Origin: an uncultured Sulfitobacter sp.
Lineage (GTDB): Bacteria > Pseudomonadota > Alphaproteobacteria > Rhodobacterales > Rhodobacteraceae
Length of the DNA stretch: 64,000 nucleotides
Assembly: GCA_937928635.1 (NCBI GenBank)
Contig: CALFWM010000011.1
Span: 62,001-126,000 of the forward strand
Direction of reading: 5' to 3'
Shown: in pieces, positions 26,713-36,796 of the stretch
Position numbering within the stretch: the first letter of the stretch is position 1
Layout: each line of letters opens with the position of its first letter
The notes under the pieces: model-generated
The model's input: only the letters and a program-made list of their open reading frames with translations
Told to the model about the DNA's origin: nothing
The model's database searches: none
Program-made: the position numbers and the translations under genes

Positions 26713-28131
26713 TCATGTGACATCCTCCAGCTTGGTGGGATCAAAACCTGCGCCGGGCACCAATGTGACACCCTCCTTTGACATGCGCACTTCGACTCCT
26801 GCATTAGTCAATGCGGCCTTGAGGCGATCGACCTCAGAGAAATCTTTTGTTTCCATTGCTGCTTGACGCGCTACGCTTAGCATTTCCGTCAAGCGCGCGA
26901 GGACGTCTTCGTTTTGTTCCAATAAAAACGCGTCGCGGGTTCTCCTTTCTATGGCAAAAGCTGGGTTTACTAGTTCGATTCCTAGTAGCCGTGCTGAACT
27001 CACAAGCTCCGCAGTTTTTCCGGCTTTGTCTAACTGCCCCAGTATGTCCAAAGCCCTTTTGGTGTTCAGATCATCCGCAAGCGAAGCAACCAATTCGGAG
27101 TTAGGAGGAGCAGCCGGTACAGGTTCAACGTCTTGTGCCCATCTGGTCAGAGTATCTAGCGCAAGGAGCCATTTGCGCTCCGTCCAGTCCATCGGCTTCC
27201 GGTAATGCGTGCTCAACATCACAAACCGGATCACCTCCCCCGGCACCCCCTGATCCAGCAGATCACGCACCGTGAAAAAGTTGCCAAGGGATTTGGACAT
27301 CTTCTTGCCCTCCACCTGCAACATCTCATTGTGCATCCAGACGTTGGCAAAATCGTGCCCGACACAGCGCGACTGCGCGATCTCGTTCTCATGATGAGGA
27401 AACTGCAAATCATTGCCACCGCCGTGAATGTCAAAGGCGGTGCCAAGCAACTCGTACGCCATCGCGGAACATTCAATGTGCCAGCCGGGGCGGCCCCGGC
27501 CCCACGGACTTTCCCATCCGGGCAAATCATCGGGGGAAGGCTTCCAGATTACAAAATCCATCGGATTGCGCTTGTAGGGAGCCACCTCAACCCGCGCCCC
27601 GGCAATCATATCATCGACCGAGCGACCCGACAGCGCGCCATACTCGCCGTAGCTCTCTACCGCAAACAACACATGGCCCTCCGCCGCATAGGCATGGCCG
27701 CGATCAATCAGGTCCTGAGACATGGCGATCATCTGCGCGATGAACCCGGTGGCGCGCGGCTCATGATCCGGGCGCATCGCGCCCAGGGCATCCATATCAT
27801 CGTGATACCACTGAATGGTCTCTGCTGCGCGTGAGGCAATCAGCTCTTCCAGCGTGCCATCTGCCCCAGCAGCCTTGCGCTTTTGGGCGGTTTCATTGAT
27901 GCGGTCATCCACATCCGTGAAATTGCGCACATAGGTCACGTGATCCGCGCCATAAACATGGCGCAACATCCGATAAAGCACATCAAACACCAGCACAGGG
28001 CGCGCGTTGCCCAGATGGGCGCGGTCATAGACCGTTGGCCCACAGACATACATCCGCACGTTTTCAGGATCGAGAGGCGCAAACACCTCTTTGGCCCGTG
28101 TCTTTGTGTTATGCAGTTTGATCGTGGTCAT
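26713..28131 (-). CDS. cysS: cysteine--tRNA ligase
   Basis: 472 residues from ATG 28131 ([15 protein letters not shown]). Zinc Cys in [18 protein letters not shown], which also holds the HIGH motif; the KMSKS motif is [17 protein letters not shown] supplies another zinc ligand. The section encoded by about 26840-27200 (C-terminal helical and anticodon-binding parts) uses ATA, AGA, AGG, CTA and AGT codons that are rare elsewhere in the window and has lower GC, while the protein remains well formed. Transcribed toward cimA. Confidence 0.96.
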   Translation of the reverse strand: MTTIKLHNTKTRAKEVFAPLDPENVRMYVCGPTVYDRAHLGNARPVLVFDVLYRMLRHVYGADHVTYVRNFTDVDDRINETAQKRKAAGADGTLEELIASRAAETIQWYHDDMDALGAMRPDHEPRATGFIAQMIAMSQDLIDRGHAYAAEGHVLFAVESYGEYGALSGRSVDDMIAGARVEVAPYKRNPMDFVIWKPSPDDLPGWESPWGRGRPGWHIECSAMAYELLGTAFDIHGGGNDLQFPHHENEIAQSRCVGHDFANVWMHNEMLQVEGKKMSKSLGNFFTVRDLLDQGVPGEVIRFVMLSTHYRKPMDWTERKWLLALDTLTRWAQDVEPVPAAPPNSELVASLADDLNTKRALDILGQLDKAGKTAELVSSARLLGIELVNPAFAIERRTRDAFLLEQNEDVLARLTEMLSVARQAAMETKDFSEVDRLKAALTNAGVEVRMSKEGVTLVPGAGFDPTKLEDVT

Positions 28132-28440
28132 GGGAACGTCCTCACGCAGGGGTGCCGCGGGGGTGCCACAAATCACTTAGAATGAAAATGTCAAACACGC
28201 CCGCGAGAAAAGTCTCAGCAGGTAATACAGCAAATAATGCAGATCATAGTGTTCATGACACCTCTTTAACATCTGCCGTCGCACGCGCCAACCCCAATGA
28301 GACAGCACCGTCCCTGGCTCTTTCTGGCCATAACTCTTCCCCGCCGGAGGCTGCGCAAGATTTCCTCCGGCAACCGGTGAGAGATTGACGAATCGCGCGC
28401 CCTCTGCGCCCCTGCACCACAACCATCACAGGAGGCTTTC
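28132..28440. other. intergenic region with one arm of a dispersed repeat
   Basis: No gene seen. Positions 28318-28352 are 34/35 identical to 41492-41526. Immediately after, GCCGGAGG (28343-28350) pairs CCTCCGGC (28364-28371). The left part (28180-28260) is AT-richer and may hold divergent promoters. Confidence 0.6.
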
Positions 28441-29613
28441 ATGCATATCTCTAACCGCATTACGGGCCTTTTGGGCGGCGGCTCTGACGGCTGGGAAATT
28501 TTCAACCGCGCCCGTCACATGATCGGCAATGGGGTGCCGGTCACCGAGCTGACCATTGGAGAGCACGACATCCGCACCGCTGCCCCGATCCTGCAGGATA
28601 TGTACAAAAGCGCAATGGCTGGGCACACAGGGTATGCGTCGGTTCCTGGCACGGACACATTGCGCGACACGGTTGCGCAACGGGTCAGCGCGCGCACCGG
28701 GGTGCCCACCACCCGCGACAACGTGGTGATCACGCCCGGCGGGCAATCGGCCCTGTTTGCCAGCCACATGGCGGTTTGTGATCCCGGTGACACGGCGCTC
28801 TATCTTGATCCGTTTTATGCCACCTATCCCGGCACCCTGCGCGGCGTCTCTGCAGTGCCAAAGTGCATCCAGACCCGGGCCGCAGACGCGTTTCAGCCCC
28901 GCGCCGCCGACATCGCCGCCGCGGCCCAGGGGGCAAAATCCCTGCTCATCAACTCGCCCAACAACCCCACGGGCGTGGTCTATTCCCGCGCCACCATGGA
29001 GGGTATCGCGCAGGTCTGCATCAAAAACAATCTCTGGCTGATCTCGGATGAAGTCTATGACACCCAGATCTGGGAGGGGGACCACATCTCCCCCCGGGCC
29101 CTGCCCGATATGGCGGCGCGCACACTGGTGGTGGGGTCGATGTCAAAATCCCACGCCATGACCGGGTCACGCTGTGGCTGGGTTGTGGGGCCGGAGGCGG
29201 TTATTGAACACATCATCAACCTGTCCACCCACACCACCTATGGCGTGCCGGGGTTTATCCAGGACGCCGCCTGTTTCGCCCTCGATCAAGGTGCCCCGCT
29301 GGAGGAAGAGATCGCCGCCCCCTTCCGCCGCCGCCGCGCTTTGGCGCAAAAGGTGCTTGCAGAACAAAACGCTGTGGCCCTGGTGCCGTCGCATGGTGCG
29401 ATGTACCTGATGTTGGATGTGCGCAGCACCGGACTGTCGGGCGAAGCCTTTGCCAATGCCCTGCTGGATCAGCATCATATTGCAGTGATGCCGGGAGAGA
29501 GCTTTGGGCAAGCCGCCGCCGGGCATCTTCGGGTTGCCATGACCATTGAGGACAGCGCGTTTGAAGCGGCCCTGCGCACCCTGTGCACGTTTGCCGAGAC
29601 AAAAGTGGCATAA
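28441..29613 (+). CDS. PLP-dependent class I/II aminotransferase
   Basis: 390 residues, fold type I. The PLP Schiff-base lysine is K236 in VVGSMSKSHAMTGSRCGWV; NSPNNPTG and SDEVYD precede it, and the phosphate-binding Arg is in SRCGW. The substrate is not evident; the GSxSKSHAMTGSRxG context is seen in aspartate/aromatic-type enzymes. A paralogue of equal length with lysine at the same position lies at 41554-42726. Start ATG 28441 follows ACAGGAGG. Confidence 0.9.
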   Translation: MHISNRITGLLGGGSDGWEIFNRARHMIGNGVPVTELTIGEHDIRTAAPILQDMYKSAMAGHTGYASVPGTDTLRDTVAQRVSARTGVPTTRDNVVITPGGQSALFASHMAVCDPGDTALYLDPFYATYPGTLRGVSAVPKCIQTRAADAFQPRAADIAAAAQGAKSLLINSPNNPTGVVYSRATMEGIAQVCIKNNLWLISDEVYDTQIWEGDHISPRALPDMAARTLVVGSMSKSHAMTGSRCGWVVGPEAVIEHIINLSTHTTYGVPGFIQDAACFALDQGAPLEEEIAAPFRRRRALAQKVLAEQNAVALVPSHGAMYLMLDVRSTGLSGEAFANALLDQHHIAVMPGESFGQAAAGHLRVAMTIEDSAFEAALRTLCTFAETKVA

Positions 29614-29725
29614 GCCCCGCCTGACAGCCGTTCTGCGCGCGGCGTCGCAAATGGCCCTCCTCGTCGCAAACAGAACAGACCGATGCCAGACCCTTTTCCA
29701 CCATTGCCTTACGGAGGAATTGGTC

Positions 29726-29818
29726 ATGCTTTCAGACCTTTGCATCATCACACGGCACGTGCGCACCATAGGTGCCGAGCGTGGCCGCGCGGCACGTGGC
29801 AGACCGCAACGAGGCTAA
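29726..29818 (+). CDS. candidate 30-residue small ORF upstream of the MttB-like gene
   Basis: ATG 29726 follows a strong Shine-Dalgarno sequence (ACGGAGGAATTGGTC, 8-nt spacing) and runs to TAA 29816-29818, encoding MLSDLCIITRHVRTIGAERG plus a basic tail. It ends 37 bp before the next gene. It may be a leader peptide or small basic protein; only the ribosome-binding site argues for translation. Confidence 0.35.
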   Translation: MLSDLCIITRHVRTIGAERGRAARGRPQRG

Positions 29819-29855
29819 ACACCCTCACCTGCTGATCTCCACAAAGGACCCCACC

Positions 29856-31394
29856 ATGACAGACCAATCCCCAACCCGCTCCGGTGGTCGCGCTGCGCGC
29901 CGTGCGGCCCGTGCGGCCCCCCTTGCCGACCATTTGCGCCCCATCCGCCCGGGCATGATCGGCGGGCAATACAAACCCCTCACAGACGCGGACATTAAAA
30001 ACATCCACAACGCGGCCCTGGAGGCGCTGGACACCGTCGGCCTTGCGGATGCGCCTGCCTCTGGCGTGGCGTATCTGACCGCCGCAGGAGCGATCGAGGG
30101 CGATGACGGGCGCATCCGCTTTCCCCGCGCGCTGGTCGAGGACACGATTGCAAAGGCCAACCGGTCGATCACCCTGTTCAGCCGCGACGGCCTGCATGAT
30201 CTGGAACTGTCGGGCCACCGTGTGCACTATGGCACGGCAGGCGCGGCGGTGCATATGGTGGACGTTGAGGGGCGCAACTACCGCGACTCTACCCTGCAGG
30301 ACCTGCATGATGCGGCGCGCATCTGTGACACACTTGATAACATCCATTTTGTGCAACGCCCGATGGTGGCCCGCGACATTCCCGACACCATGGAATCCGA
30401 AGTGAACGCGGTCTATGCCTGTACGTCAGGCACCACCAAACATGTTGGCATTTCCTTTTCTGAGGCCTCAATTGTCGCGCCCGCGTTGGAAATGTTGCAC
30501 ATGATCGCGGGCGGCGAAGATAAATGGCGCGAACGCCCTTTTATGAGCAATTCCAACTGCTTTGTTGTGCCGCCCATGAAATTTGCCACCGAATCCTGCG
30601 AGGTGATGGAGGCCTGCATCAAGGGCGGTGTGCCTGTGTTGCTGCTGTCGGCCGGCATGGCGGGTGCAACAGCGCCGTCCACCGTGGCGGGGGCCATTGT
30701 ACAGGCGGTGGCGGAATGTCTGGCGGGGCTGGTTTATGTGAACGCCGTGAAACCCGGCGCACCGGCGATCTTTGGCACCTGGCCCTTTGGCCTTGATCTG
30801 CGCTCTGGCGCGATGACCGGCGGGTCAGGCGAACAGGCCCTGCTGACGGCAGGCTGCGCACAGATGCACAAGTTCTACGACCTGCCCGGCGGTGCGGCGG
30901 CGGGCATTGCGGATTCCAAACTGCCGGACATGCAGGCCGGATGGGAGCAAATGTGCTCCAACGTGATGGCAGGCCTGTCGGGGCTGAACATGGTCTATGA
31001 GGCGGCGGGGATGCATGCCTCTTTGTTGGGGTTCTGCCATGAAAGCCTGATTTTAGGGGATGATCTGATTGGCCAGGCCCTGCGCTGCGTGCGCGGGATT
31101 GAGGTCACGGACGAAACGCTGGCGCTGGATCAGATGCGCGCGGTCTGTTTGGGTGGGCCCGGGCACTATCTGGGCACGGAGCAAACCCTGAGCCGGATGG
31201 AACAGGATCACGTCTACCCTGCCCTTGGTGATCGCACATCCCCCAAGGAATGGGCCGAAGTGGGCAAACCTGATCTGGTTGCAGGCGCCACCGCGCGCAA
31301 AGAGGCGATCCTGAGCACACCGTCGAATGCACGATTTGACTCCGCCCTTGATCAGGCGATCAGGGCGAAATTCAAAATCCACCTGCCCGCCTGA
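29856..31394 (+). CDS. trimethylamine methyltransferase (MttB) family protein, non-pyrrolysine
   Basis: 512 residues of the MttB superfamily, whose members move a methyl group from quaternary or tertiary amines (trimethylamine, glycine betaine, related compounds) to a corrinoid protein. The frame has no internal TAG, so it is the pyrrolysine-free type. A basic N-terminus (GGRAARRAARAA) precedes the barrel; TSGTTKHVGISFSEAS and NVMAGLSGLNMVYEAAGMHA are conserved-type blocks. Start ATG 29856 has AAAGGA upstream. No corrinoid protein gene is adjacent, so the acceptor is encoded elsewhere. Confidence 0.88.
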   Translation: MTDQSPTRSGGRAARRAARAAPLADHLRPIRPGMIGGQYKPLTDADIKNIHNAALEALDTVGLADAPASGVAYLTAAGAIEGDDGRIRFPRALVEDTIAKANRSITLFSRDGLHDLELSGHRVHYGTAGAAVHMVDVEGRNYRDSTLQDLHDAARICDTLDNIHFVQRPMVARDIPDTMESEVNAVYACTSGTTKHVGISFSEASIVAPALEMLHMIAGGEDKWRERPFMSNSNCFVVPPMKFATESCEVMEACIKGGVPVLLLSAGMAGATAPSTVAGAIVQAVAECLAGLVYVNAVKPGAPAIFGTWPFGLDLRSGAMTGGSGEQALLTAGCAQMHKFYDLPGGAAAGIADSKLPDMQAGWEQMCSNVMAGLSGLNMVYEAAGMHASLLGFCHESLILGDDLIGQALRCVRGIEVTDETLALDQMRAVCLGGPGHYLGTEQTLSRMEQDHVYPALGDRTSPKEWAEVGKPDLVAGATARKEAILSTPSNARFDSALDQAIRAKFKIHLPA

Positions 31395-31410
31395 AGGGTA
31401 AAACAAAAAA

Positions 31411-31488
31411 GAGGCCCGGCGCTGGGGCGACCGGGCCTCTCGCAGTGCAGCAAAAACAAGATGAAGCTGCCGCGTTTTTGCTGCACTG
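31411..31488. terminator. two adjacent hairpins between convergent genes
   Basis: GAGGCCCGG/CCGGGCCTC (31411-31439) is followed on the minus strand by TTTTTTGTTT, a good terminator for the EF-hand gene. CAGTGCAGCAAAAAC/GTTTTTGCTGCACTG (31443-31457 and 31474-31488) is a second, perfect 15-bp inverted repeat. Confidence 0.8.
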
Positions 31489-31579
31489 ATCCTATAGAGG
31501 TGCCCCCTTGCCTGCTGAACACTTGCGTGGCCGCGCAGCCAAAAGGGCGGGAGGAGGGTTCAAGACTGTAATACGGGGG

Positions 31580-31840
31580 TTAGCCGTCTGACGGCGCGAC
31601 AGGCATCACACCGGCTTCTTGCGCAGCGACAATCTCCTCATTGTCCAACGCCCCATCGGCGTTCAGATCCATTGCTGAATATTGCTCCGCTGTGACATCC
31701 GGGTATACCGCCTGCACTTCGGCTACGCTCAGCAACCCATCCCCATTGGCATCCAGCTCCGCCGCCCCTGCGCCCATGGCGAAGGCGGGTACACATAGGG
31801 TGGAAAGGGCAAGGGTGGTCATCTTGTTTACTCGGGTCAT
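31580..31840 (-). CDS. small secreted EF-hand protein
   Basis: 86 residues. A signal peptide (about 1-27, ending AMGAGAA) precedes two EF-hand loops: D30-E41 (DANGDGLLSVAE) and D58-E69 (DLNADGALDNEE). The mature part is only about 60 residues and acidic, so it is probably a periplasmic calcium binder or sensor. Start could be M1 or M7. Divergent from the ECF sigma gene, about 250 bp away. Confidence 0.88.
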   Translation of the reverse strand: MTRVNKMTTLALSTLCVPAFAMGAGAAELDANGDGLLSVAEVQAVYPDVTAEQYSAMDLNADGALDNEEIVAAQEAGVMPVAPSDG

Positions 31841-31949
31841 GTAGTCTCTCCCATTTGAGGGTTGTTGACGTTGTTGAAGACGGTATCTGCCGCCTTCACC
31901 CTGTCAGATGCGCCAAACCGGCTTTGCGTCCGGGCGGTTTTGTCAGGCT

Positions 31950-31994
31950 GCGGGGTCCTGCCGATGCAAGGCTGCCGCATGGGCAGGACCCCGC
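31950..31994 (+). promoter_or_regulatory. strong hairpin upstream of the ECF sigma gene
   Basis: GCGGGGTCCTGCC (31950-31962) and GGCAGGACCCCGC (31982-31994) are perfectly complementary over 13 bp; inside, ATGC pairs GCAT. It lies about 100 bp before the sigma-factor start. GCAAAAAGGGGGG follows, not a U-tract, so it is an attenuator-like or protective structure rather than a plain terminator on the plus strand. Confidence 0.55.
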
Positions 31995-32094
31995 GCAAAA
32001 AGGGGGGCCTACCCCTATCGGCGGAAAATCACCCTCTGGTTGAATTACTCAAATTGCGCGAAATGAAAGGCAGATCAACCCCGGAGGTGCTTTG

Positions 32095-32580
32095 ATGACT
32101 GATGATAATCGCTTTGAAACGTTGCTGCCCCGCCTGCGCAAACGCGCCAAACGTCTGTGCCGCACACCGGAAGAGGCCGAAGATCTTGCCCAGGAAACAG
32201 CGCTGAAGCTGTGGCAGGTGTTAAACAGCACTGCGCAGATTGAATGGCCTGAACACTATGCGATGATCACCCTGCACAACCTGGCGCGCCAACGCTGGCG
32301 TAGCCGACGCGACACCGAAGAACTGGCGGATGATATGGCCCAAACAGCCCCTGCCGCCCCTGCCCGCCTGGCCTGCGCCGAAGCCCGCGCCGCCATCGCA
32401 CGCCTGCCACAGGTGCAATGCGAGGTCATGGAACATCTGTTGGCTGGCGAGATCAGCCCTCAGGTGATTGCAAAAAACACGGGGTTGCCTCTGGGCACGG
32501 TGATGTCCCGCCTTGCCCGCGCCCGTGCCCGGCTGCGCAAAGAGTTGCACATGGAGGGATCTATTGTGGAACTACTTTGA
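32095..32580 (+). CDS. ECF-type RNA polymerase sigma factor
   Basis: 161 residues with region 2 (CRTPEEAEDLAQETALKLWQ) and region 4 (LPQVQCEVMEHLLAGEISPQ, then GLPLGTVMSRLARARARLRK). Start ATG 32095 is preceded by CCGGAGG. No anti-sigma gene follows: 571 bp without a gene lie downstream. An upstream in-frame-overlapping short frame (TTG 31862 or ATG 31964 to TGA 32093-32095) ends in TGATG with this start and could be a coupled leader or regulator. Regulon unknown. Confidence 0.9.
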   Translation: MTDDNRFETLLPRLRKRAKRLCRTPEEAEDLAQETALKLWQVLNSTAQIEWPEHYAMITLHNLARQRWRSRRDTEELADDMAQTAPAAPARLACAEARAAIARLPQVQCEVMEHLLAGEISPQVIAKNTGLPLGTVMSRLARARARLRKELHMEGSIVELL

Positions 32581-32588
32581 CCCGGCGC

Positions 32589-32718
32589 GGCGGGCCAAGG
32601 CCCGCCTTACGAAATGCGTTTCATTTCGAGTGCCTGCGCGAGAGGTGACGTTGTGCAATGAGTTTAGTAGAAGGGTGAAACGCTGGCTGCTCTGTGCTTC
32701 ACCCTTCCAATAAACTCA
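32589..32718. repeat. cluster of inverted repeats after the ECF sigma gene
   Basis: GGCGGGCC-AA-GGCCCGCC (32589-32606); CGAAATG/CATTTCG around 32610-32628; and TGAGTTTA-gta-GAAGGGTGAA (32659-32679) against TTCACCCTTC-caa-TAAACTCA (32698-32718), a 21-nt two-part stem. None has a proper U-tract. The rest of 32581-33151 holds the two sRNA-like elements and no gene. Confidence 0.6.
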
Positions 32719-32846
32719 TCTCAAGGTCGGCCAGCCTGCGCGCCGCAAGCGTTGATGCACAGCCGTAAGGGGGGCCTTGGCCCACCATGCCCCAGAAAAA
32801 TCAACTTGGGAGGTTCAAAAATGGCTGGAGTCAGCCCCCATACTCC

Positions 32847-32895
32847 AAAAAGAAAAAGAGGAGAGCCGAAGCCCTCCTCGTAGTTTCGCCGTTCA
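32847..32895 (-). terminator. sRNA-like terminator element B
   Basis: On the minus strand TGAACGGCGAAAC (32883-32895) leads into a GAGGAGGGC-TTCG-GCTCTCCTC stem (32858-32879, one mismatch) with a UUCG tetraloop and then TTTTTCTTTTT. It is a strong rho-independent terminator and shares its 13-nt lead-in with element A, 135 bp upstream. It could end a small RNA of about 90 nt. Confidence 0.6.
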
Positions 32896-32982
32896 GGTGG
32901 GCACTTTGCGCAGCAAACACACACTCCAAGGACAGAGGCCTTTTGGCACAAAAGGTCCGGAGTCCGCCGTTGCACCATGCTG

Positions 32983-33030
32983 AAAAAGAAGAAAGGGAGC
33001 ACCGAAGTGCTCCCTGAGTTTCGCCGTTCA
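32983..33030 (-). terminator. sRNA-like terminator element A
   Basis: TGAACGGCGAAAC (33018-33030) precedes a perfect GGGAGCAC-TTCG-GTGCTCCC stem (32995-33014) and TTTCTTCTTTTT on the minus strand. It lies 122 bp beyond the nrdJ stop, so it can end the nrdJ transcript or a short independent RNA; TTGACG at about 33082-33087 is a possible -35. Confidence 0.6.
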
Positions 33031-33151
33031 AGCTCAATATGTTAACCGCTCGGTATTTGTTTTTGCCTGCGGCCTGAACGTCGTCAAGGGCGAGCGCACC
33101 CGCCCCTTGTAAAGGTGGGAGGAGCACTCGTCCGCCCCACCCTATCTCTTG

Positions 33152-36100
33152 TCAGCTACACCCGGATGTCCCCCCACAGGTGTTGCATTTCATGCAGGTG
33201 CCATTACGCACCAGCGTGTAGTTGCCACACTCGCCGCAAGCCTCGCCCTCATAGCCCTGCATCTTGGCCTTGGTGCGTGCATCCATGGGGGCGACCGCCG
33301 TCGTTGCACTCATCGCCATGGCCGCGCCGGTTGTGCCCGTCGCGACGTCCGCCACCGCAGCATCCAATGTCGCCACCGCGTCCATACCGCCTTTCAACAC
33401 CACCAATTCCTGCGGGGGGCGGTTGCGCAGATAGCCCGATGAGCTGATTTGCTTCAGCACTTCCAAGGACTTGTTCGCCGCTGTCTCAGAAATCTCGGAC
33501 ACATTGGCAAGGTTCTCCTCCTCCACACCGCGGCCCAGGTCATCAAAGGTGGCCCCTTCCGGTTTCACATGGGCCAGATCGGTGCGGTCCAGATAGGACA
33601 CGGCCAACTCGCGGAAGATATAGTCGAGGATCGAGGTCGCGTTCTTGATGCTGTCGTTGCCTTGCACCATGCCCGCGGGCTCAAACTTGGTGAAGGTAAA
33701 GGCGTCGACAAACTCTTCCAGCGGCACGCCGTACTGAAGACCAACGGACACCGCGATGGCGAAGTTATTCATCATCGCGCGGAAACCGGCCCCCTCTTTG
33801 TGCATATCAAGGAAGATTTCGCCCAGTTTGCCGTCTTCATACTCGCCCGTACGCAGGTAGACCTTGTGCCCGCCCACGATGGCTTTTTGGGTGTAGCCCT
33901 TGCGGCGTTCCGGCATCTTGTCGCGGTTGCGCTTGATGACCTCTTTGATGACCACCTTTTCGATGACCTTTTCCGCCAGCACGGCGGTTTTTTCCTGAAT
34001 GGAGCCGCTTTCAAGCACTTCTGCGGCTTCATCATCATCCTCAACCAGCGCGGCGGCCAGCGGCTGTGACAGTTTGGAGCCGTCACGGTAGAGCGCGTTT
34101 GCCTTGATGCCCAGGGACCAGGACAGCTCATAGGCCTTTTGGCAGTCCTCAATCGTGGCATCATTGGGCATATTGATCGTTTTGGAGATCGCACCAGAGA
34201 TAAACGATTGCGCGGCGGCCATCATATAGATGTGGCTGTTGACGCCCAGATACCGCTCACCTTTTTTGCCACAGGGGTTGGCGCAGTCAAAGATGCCATA
34301 ATGCTCCGGCTTGAGGTGTGGCGCACCTTCCAGTGTCATCGTGCCGCAGACGTGGTCGTTGGCCGCATCAATGTCAGCCCGCGTAAACCCAAGCGATTTC
34401 AGCAGGTCAAAGGACGGGTCGTTCAGCTTTTCAGCCGGGATGCCCAAGACCCCTGTGCAGAACTCTTCGCCCAGCGTCCATTGGTTGAAAACGAACCGGA
34501 TATCAAAGGCTTGTGCCAAAGCAGCGTCCACCTTAGCCAGCTCGTTGGGGCCAAACCCATGGCCCATCAGCGTGGTGTGGTTGATGCCCGGCGCATTGCC
34601 GATGGAACCATGACCCACCGCGTAAGATACGATCTCCTCGATCTGCGCGGAGCCATAGCCCTGCATTTCAAGCGCCGCAGGCACGGATTGGTTGATGATC
34701 TTGAAATACCCGCCACCGGCCAGCTTTTTGAACTTCACCAGTGCAAAATCAGGCTCAATGCCGGTTGTGTCACAGTCCATCACCAGTCCGATGGTGCCGG
34801 TGGGCGCGATCACGGTGGACTGCGCGTTGCGATAGCCGTGTTGCTGGCCCAGCTTCAGCGCCTCATCCCAGCAATATTTGGCCACATCGACCAGACCGTT
34901 TTGCGGGCAATTGGCGTGATCCAGCGGCACCGGGGTCACGGAGAGGTTTTCATACCCGTCCGCATTGCCATAAGCCGCGTTGCGGTGGTTGCGCATCACC
35001 CGCAGCATATGTTCGGCGTTTTTCTTGTAGCCCGGGAACGGCCCCAACTCACCCGCCATTTCAGCAGAGGTGGCATAGGCAACCCCGGTCATGATCGCGG
35101 TCAATGCGCCACACAGCGCGCGGCCCTCATCAGAGTCATAGGAATAGCCCATGTTCATCAAGAGCCCGCCAATGTTGGCATAGCCCAGACCCAGCGTGCG
35201 GAAATCATAGGACCGCTGCGCGATTTCCTTGGATGGGAATTGTGCCATCATCACCGAGATTTCCAGCGTGACGGTCCACAGACGCGAGGCATGCATGTAG
35301 TCCTCAACCTGAAAATCGCCGTTTTCAAGGAAGGTCAGCAGGTTCATGGACGCGAGGTTACAGGCCGTATCATCCAGGAACATGTATTCGGAACAAGGGT
35401 TTGAACCGTGGATCGCGCCATCCTCCGGGCAGGTGTGCCAATCGTTCACGGTGTCGTGATACTGAATACCCGGATCGGCACAGGCCCATGCGGCATGGCC
35501 AACCTGCTCCCACAGCTCACGGGCCCGGATGGTTTTTGTTGGCTTGTTGGTGGTACGGTCGATCAGCTCCCAATCGGCGTCTTTCTCAACGGCGGTGAGA
35601 AATGCATTTGTGACGCGGATCGAGTTGTTGGAGTTTTGGCCGGAAACGGAGGAATAGGCCTCTGAATCCCAATCGGTATCATAGGTCGGGAACTCAATGC
35701 TGGTGTGACCTTGCTTTGCGTAATCCAGCACGCGTTTGACGTATGTCTCTGGGATCGCAACCTTTTTGGCATCGCGCACGGCGGTTTTCAGGCCCGGATT
35801 GACCTTGGGGTCATAGGCGTCTGCCTCCGCCCCGTCCCATGCCTTGATCGCGGCAAAAATCGCGTTCAGCTTTTGCTCGTGCATCTTGGAGCCTGCAACG
35901 ATACTTGCCACTTTCTGTTCTTCGATGACCTTCCAATTAATGAAATCCTGAATGTCCGGGTGATCCGCATCCACAATCACCATCTTGGCCGCGCGGCGCG
36001 TGGTGCCGCCGGATTTGATCGCACCTGCAGCGCGGTCACCAATTTTCAAAAAACCCATCAGGCCGGAGGATTTACCGCCCCCCGACAATGCTTCGCCCTC

Positions 36101-36796
36101 TCCGCGCAGGGAGGAAAAGTTGGTGCCGGTCCCGGAGCCATATTTGAACAGGCGCGCCTCGCGGACCCACAGATCCATGATGCCGCCGTCCCCTACCAAA
36201 TCGTCCGCCACAGACTGAATAAAACAGGCGTGGGGCTGCGGGTGCTCGTAAGAGGATTTGGAACGTGTCAGCTTGCCGGTTTTGTAATCCACGTAGTAGT
36301 GGCCCTGTGCGGGACCGTCGATGCCGTAGGCCCAGTGCAGGCCGGTGTTGAACCACTGCGGAGAGTTTGGCGCGGCGCGCTGGCTGGCCAGCATGTGGCG
36401 CATTTCGTCGTAATAGGCTTGCGCGTCTTCTTCGGTGGTAAAGTACCCACCTTTCCAGCCCCAATAAGCCCAGGCCCCCGCGAGACGGTCAAAAACCTGT
36501 TTGGAGGAGGTCTCGCCGCCCATTTCGGCACCCTCAGCCGGAACGGACCGCCACAGGAAACTTGGCACGCCCTCTTCTTTGACGCGCACAGAAGCGCTTG
36601 GCACGCCCGCTTTGCGGAAATATTTTTGCGCGATGACGTCGGATGCAACCTGGCTCCAGCTGGAAGGGACCTCAACATCATCCAATTTGAAAACGATGGA
36701 GCCGTCCGGGTTTCGGATTTCGGACACAGTGGTCACAAAATCCAGATCTGCGTATGCGTCTTGCCCGGCGGTGGTGAATTTACGTTCAATTTTCAT
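33152..36796 (-). CDS. nrdJ: vitamin B12-dependent ribonucleotide reductase (class II)
   Basis: 1214 residues from ATG 36796 ([20 protein letters not shown]). Adenosylcobalamin-dependent reductase making dNTPs with or without oxygen. [20 protein letters not shown] is the active-site finger-loop region, [20 protein letters not shown] lies in the barrel, and the extreme C-terminus has a Cys-rich zinc-like segment ([20 protein letters not shown]) ahead of the CS end. The large alphaproteobacterial type has an insertion around residues 900-1000, rich in Lys and Glu. I found no cobalamin riboswitch or NrdR box upstream. Confidence 0.96.
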   Translation of the reverse strand: MKIERKFTTAGQDAYADLDFVTTVSEIRNPDGSIVFKLDDVEVPSSWSQVASDVIAQKYFRKAGVPSASVRVKEEGVPSFLWRSVPAEGAEMGGETSSKQVFDRLAGAWAYWGWKGGYFTTEEDAQAYYDEMRHMLASQRAAPNSPQWFNTGLHWAYGIDGPAQGHYYVDYKTGKLTRSKSSYEHPQPHACFIQSVADDLVGDGGIMDLWVREARLFKYGSGTGTNFSSLRGEGEALSGGGKSSGLMGFLKIGDRAAGAIKSGGTTRRAAKMVIVDADHPDIQDFINWKVIEEQKVASIVAGSKMHEQKLNAIFAAIKAWDGAEADAYDPKVNPGLKTAVRDAKKVAIPETYVKRVLDYAKQGHTSIEFPTYDTDWDSEAYSSVSGQNSNNSIRVTNAFLTAVEKDADWELIDRTTNKPTKTIRARELWEQVGHAAWACADPGIQYHDTVNDWHTCPEDGAIHGSNPCSEYMFLDDTACNLASMNLLTFLENGDFQVEDYMHASRLWTVTLEISVMMAQFPSKEIAQRSYDFRTLGLGYANIGGLLMNMGYSYDSDEGRALCGALTAIMTGVAYATSAEMAGELGPFPGYKKNAEHMLRVMRNHRNAAYGNADGYENLSVTPVPLDHANCPQNGLVDVAKYCWDEALKLGQQHGYRNAQSTVIAPTGTIGLVMDCDTTGIEPDFALVKFKKLAGGGYFKIINQSVPAALEMQGYGSAQIEEIVSYAVGHGSIGNAPGINHTTLMGHGFGPNELAKVDAALAQAFDIRFVFNQWTLGEEFCTGVLGIPAEKLNDPSFDLLKSLGFTRADIDAANDHVCGTMTLEGAPHLKPEHYGIFDCANPCGKKGERYLGVNSHIYMMAAAQSFISGAISKTINMPNDATIEDCQKAYELSWSLGIKANALYRDGSKLSQPLAAALVEDDDEAAEVLESGSIQEKTAVLAEKVIEKVVIKEVIKRNRDKMPERRKGYTQKAIVGGHKVYLRTGEYEDGKLGEIFLDMHKEGAGFRAMMNNFAIAVSVGLQYGVPLEEFVDAFTFTKFEPAGMVQGNDSIKNATSILDYIFRELAVSYLDRTDLAHVKPEGATFDDLGRGVEEENLANVSEISETAANKSLEVLKQISSSGYLRNRPPQELVVLKGGMDAVATLDAAVADVATGTTGAAMAMSATTAVAPMDARTKAKMQGYEGEACGECGNYTLVRNGTCMKCNTCGGTSGCS

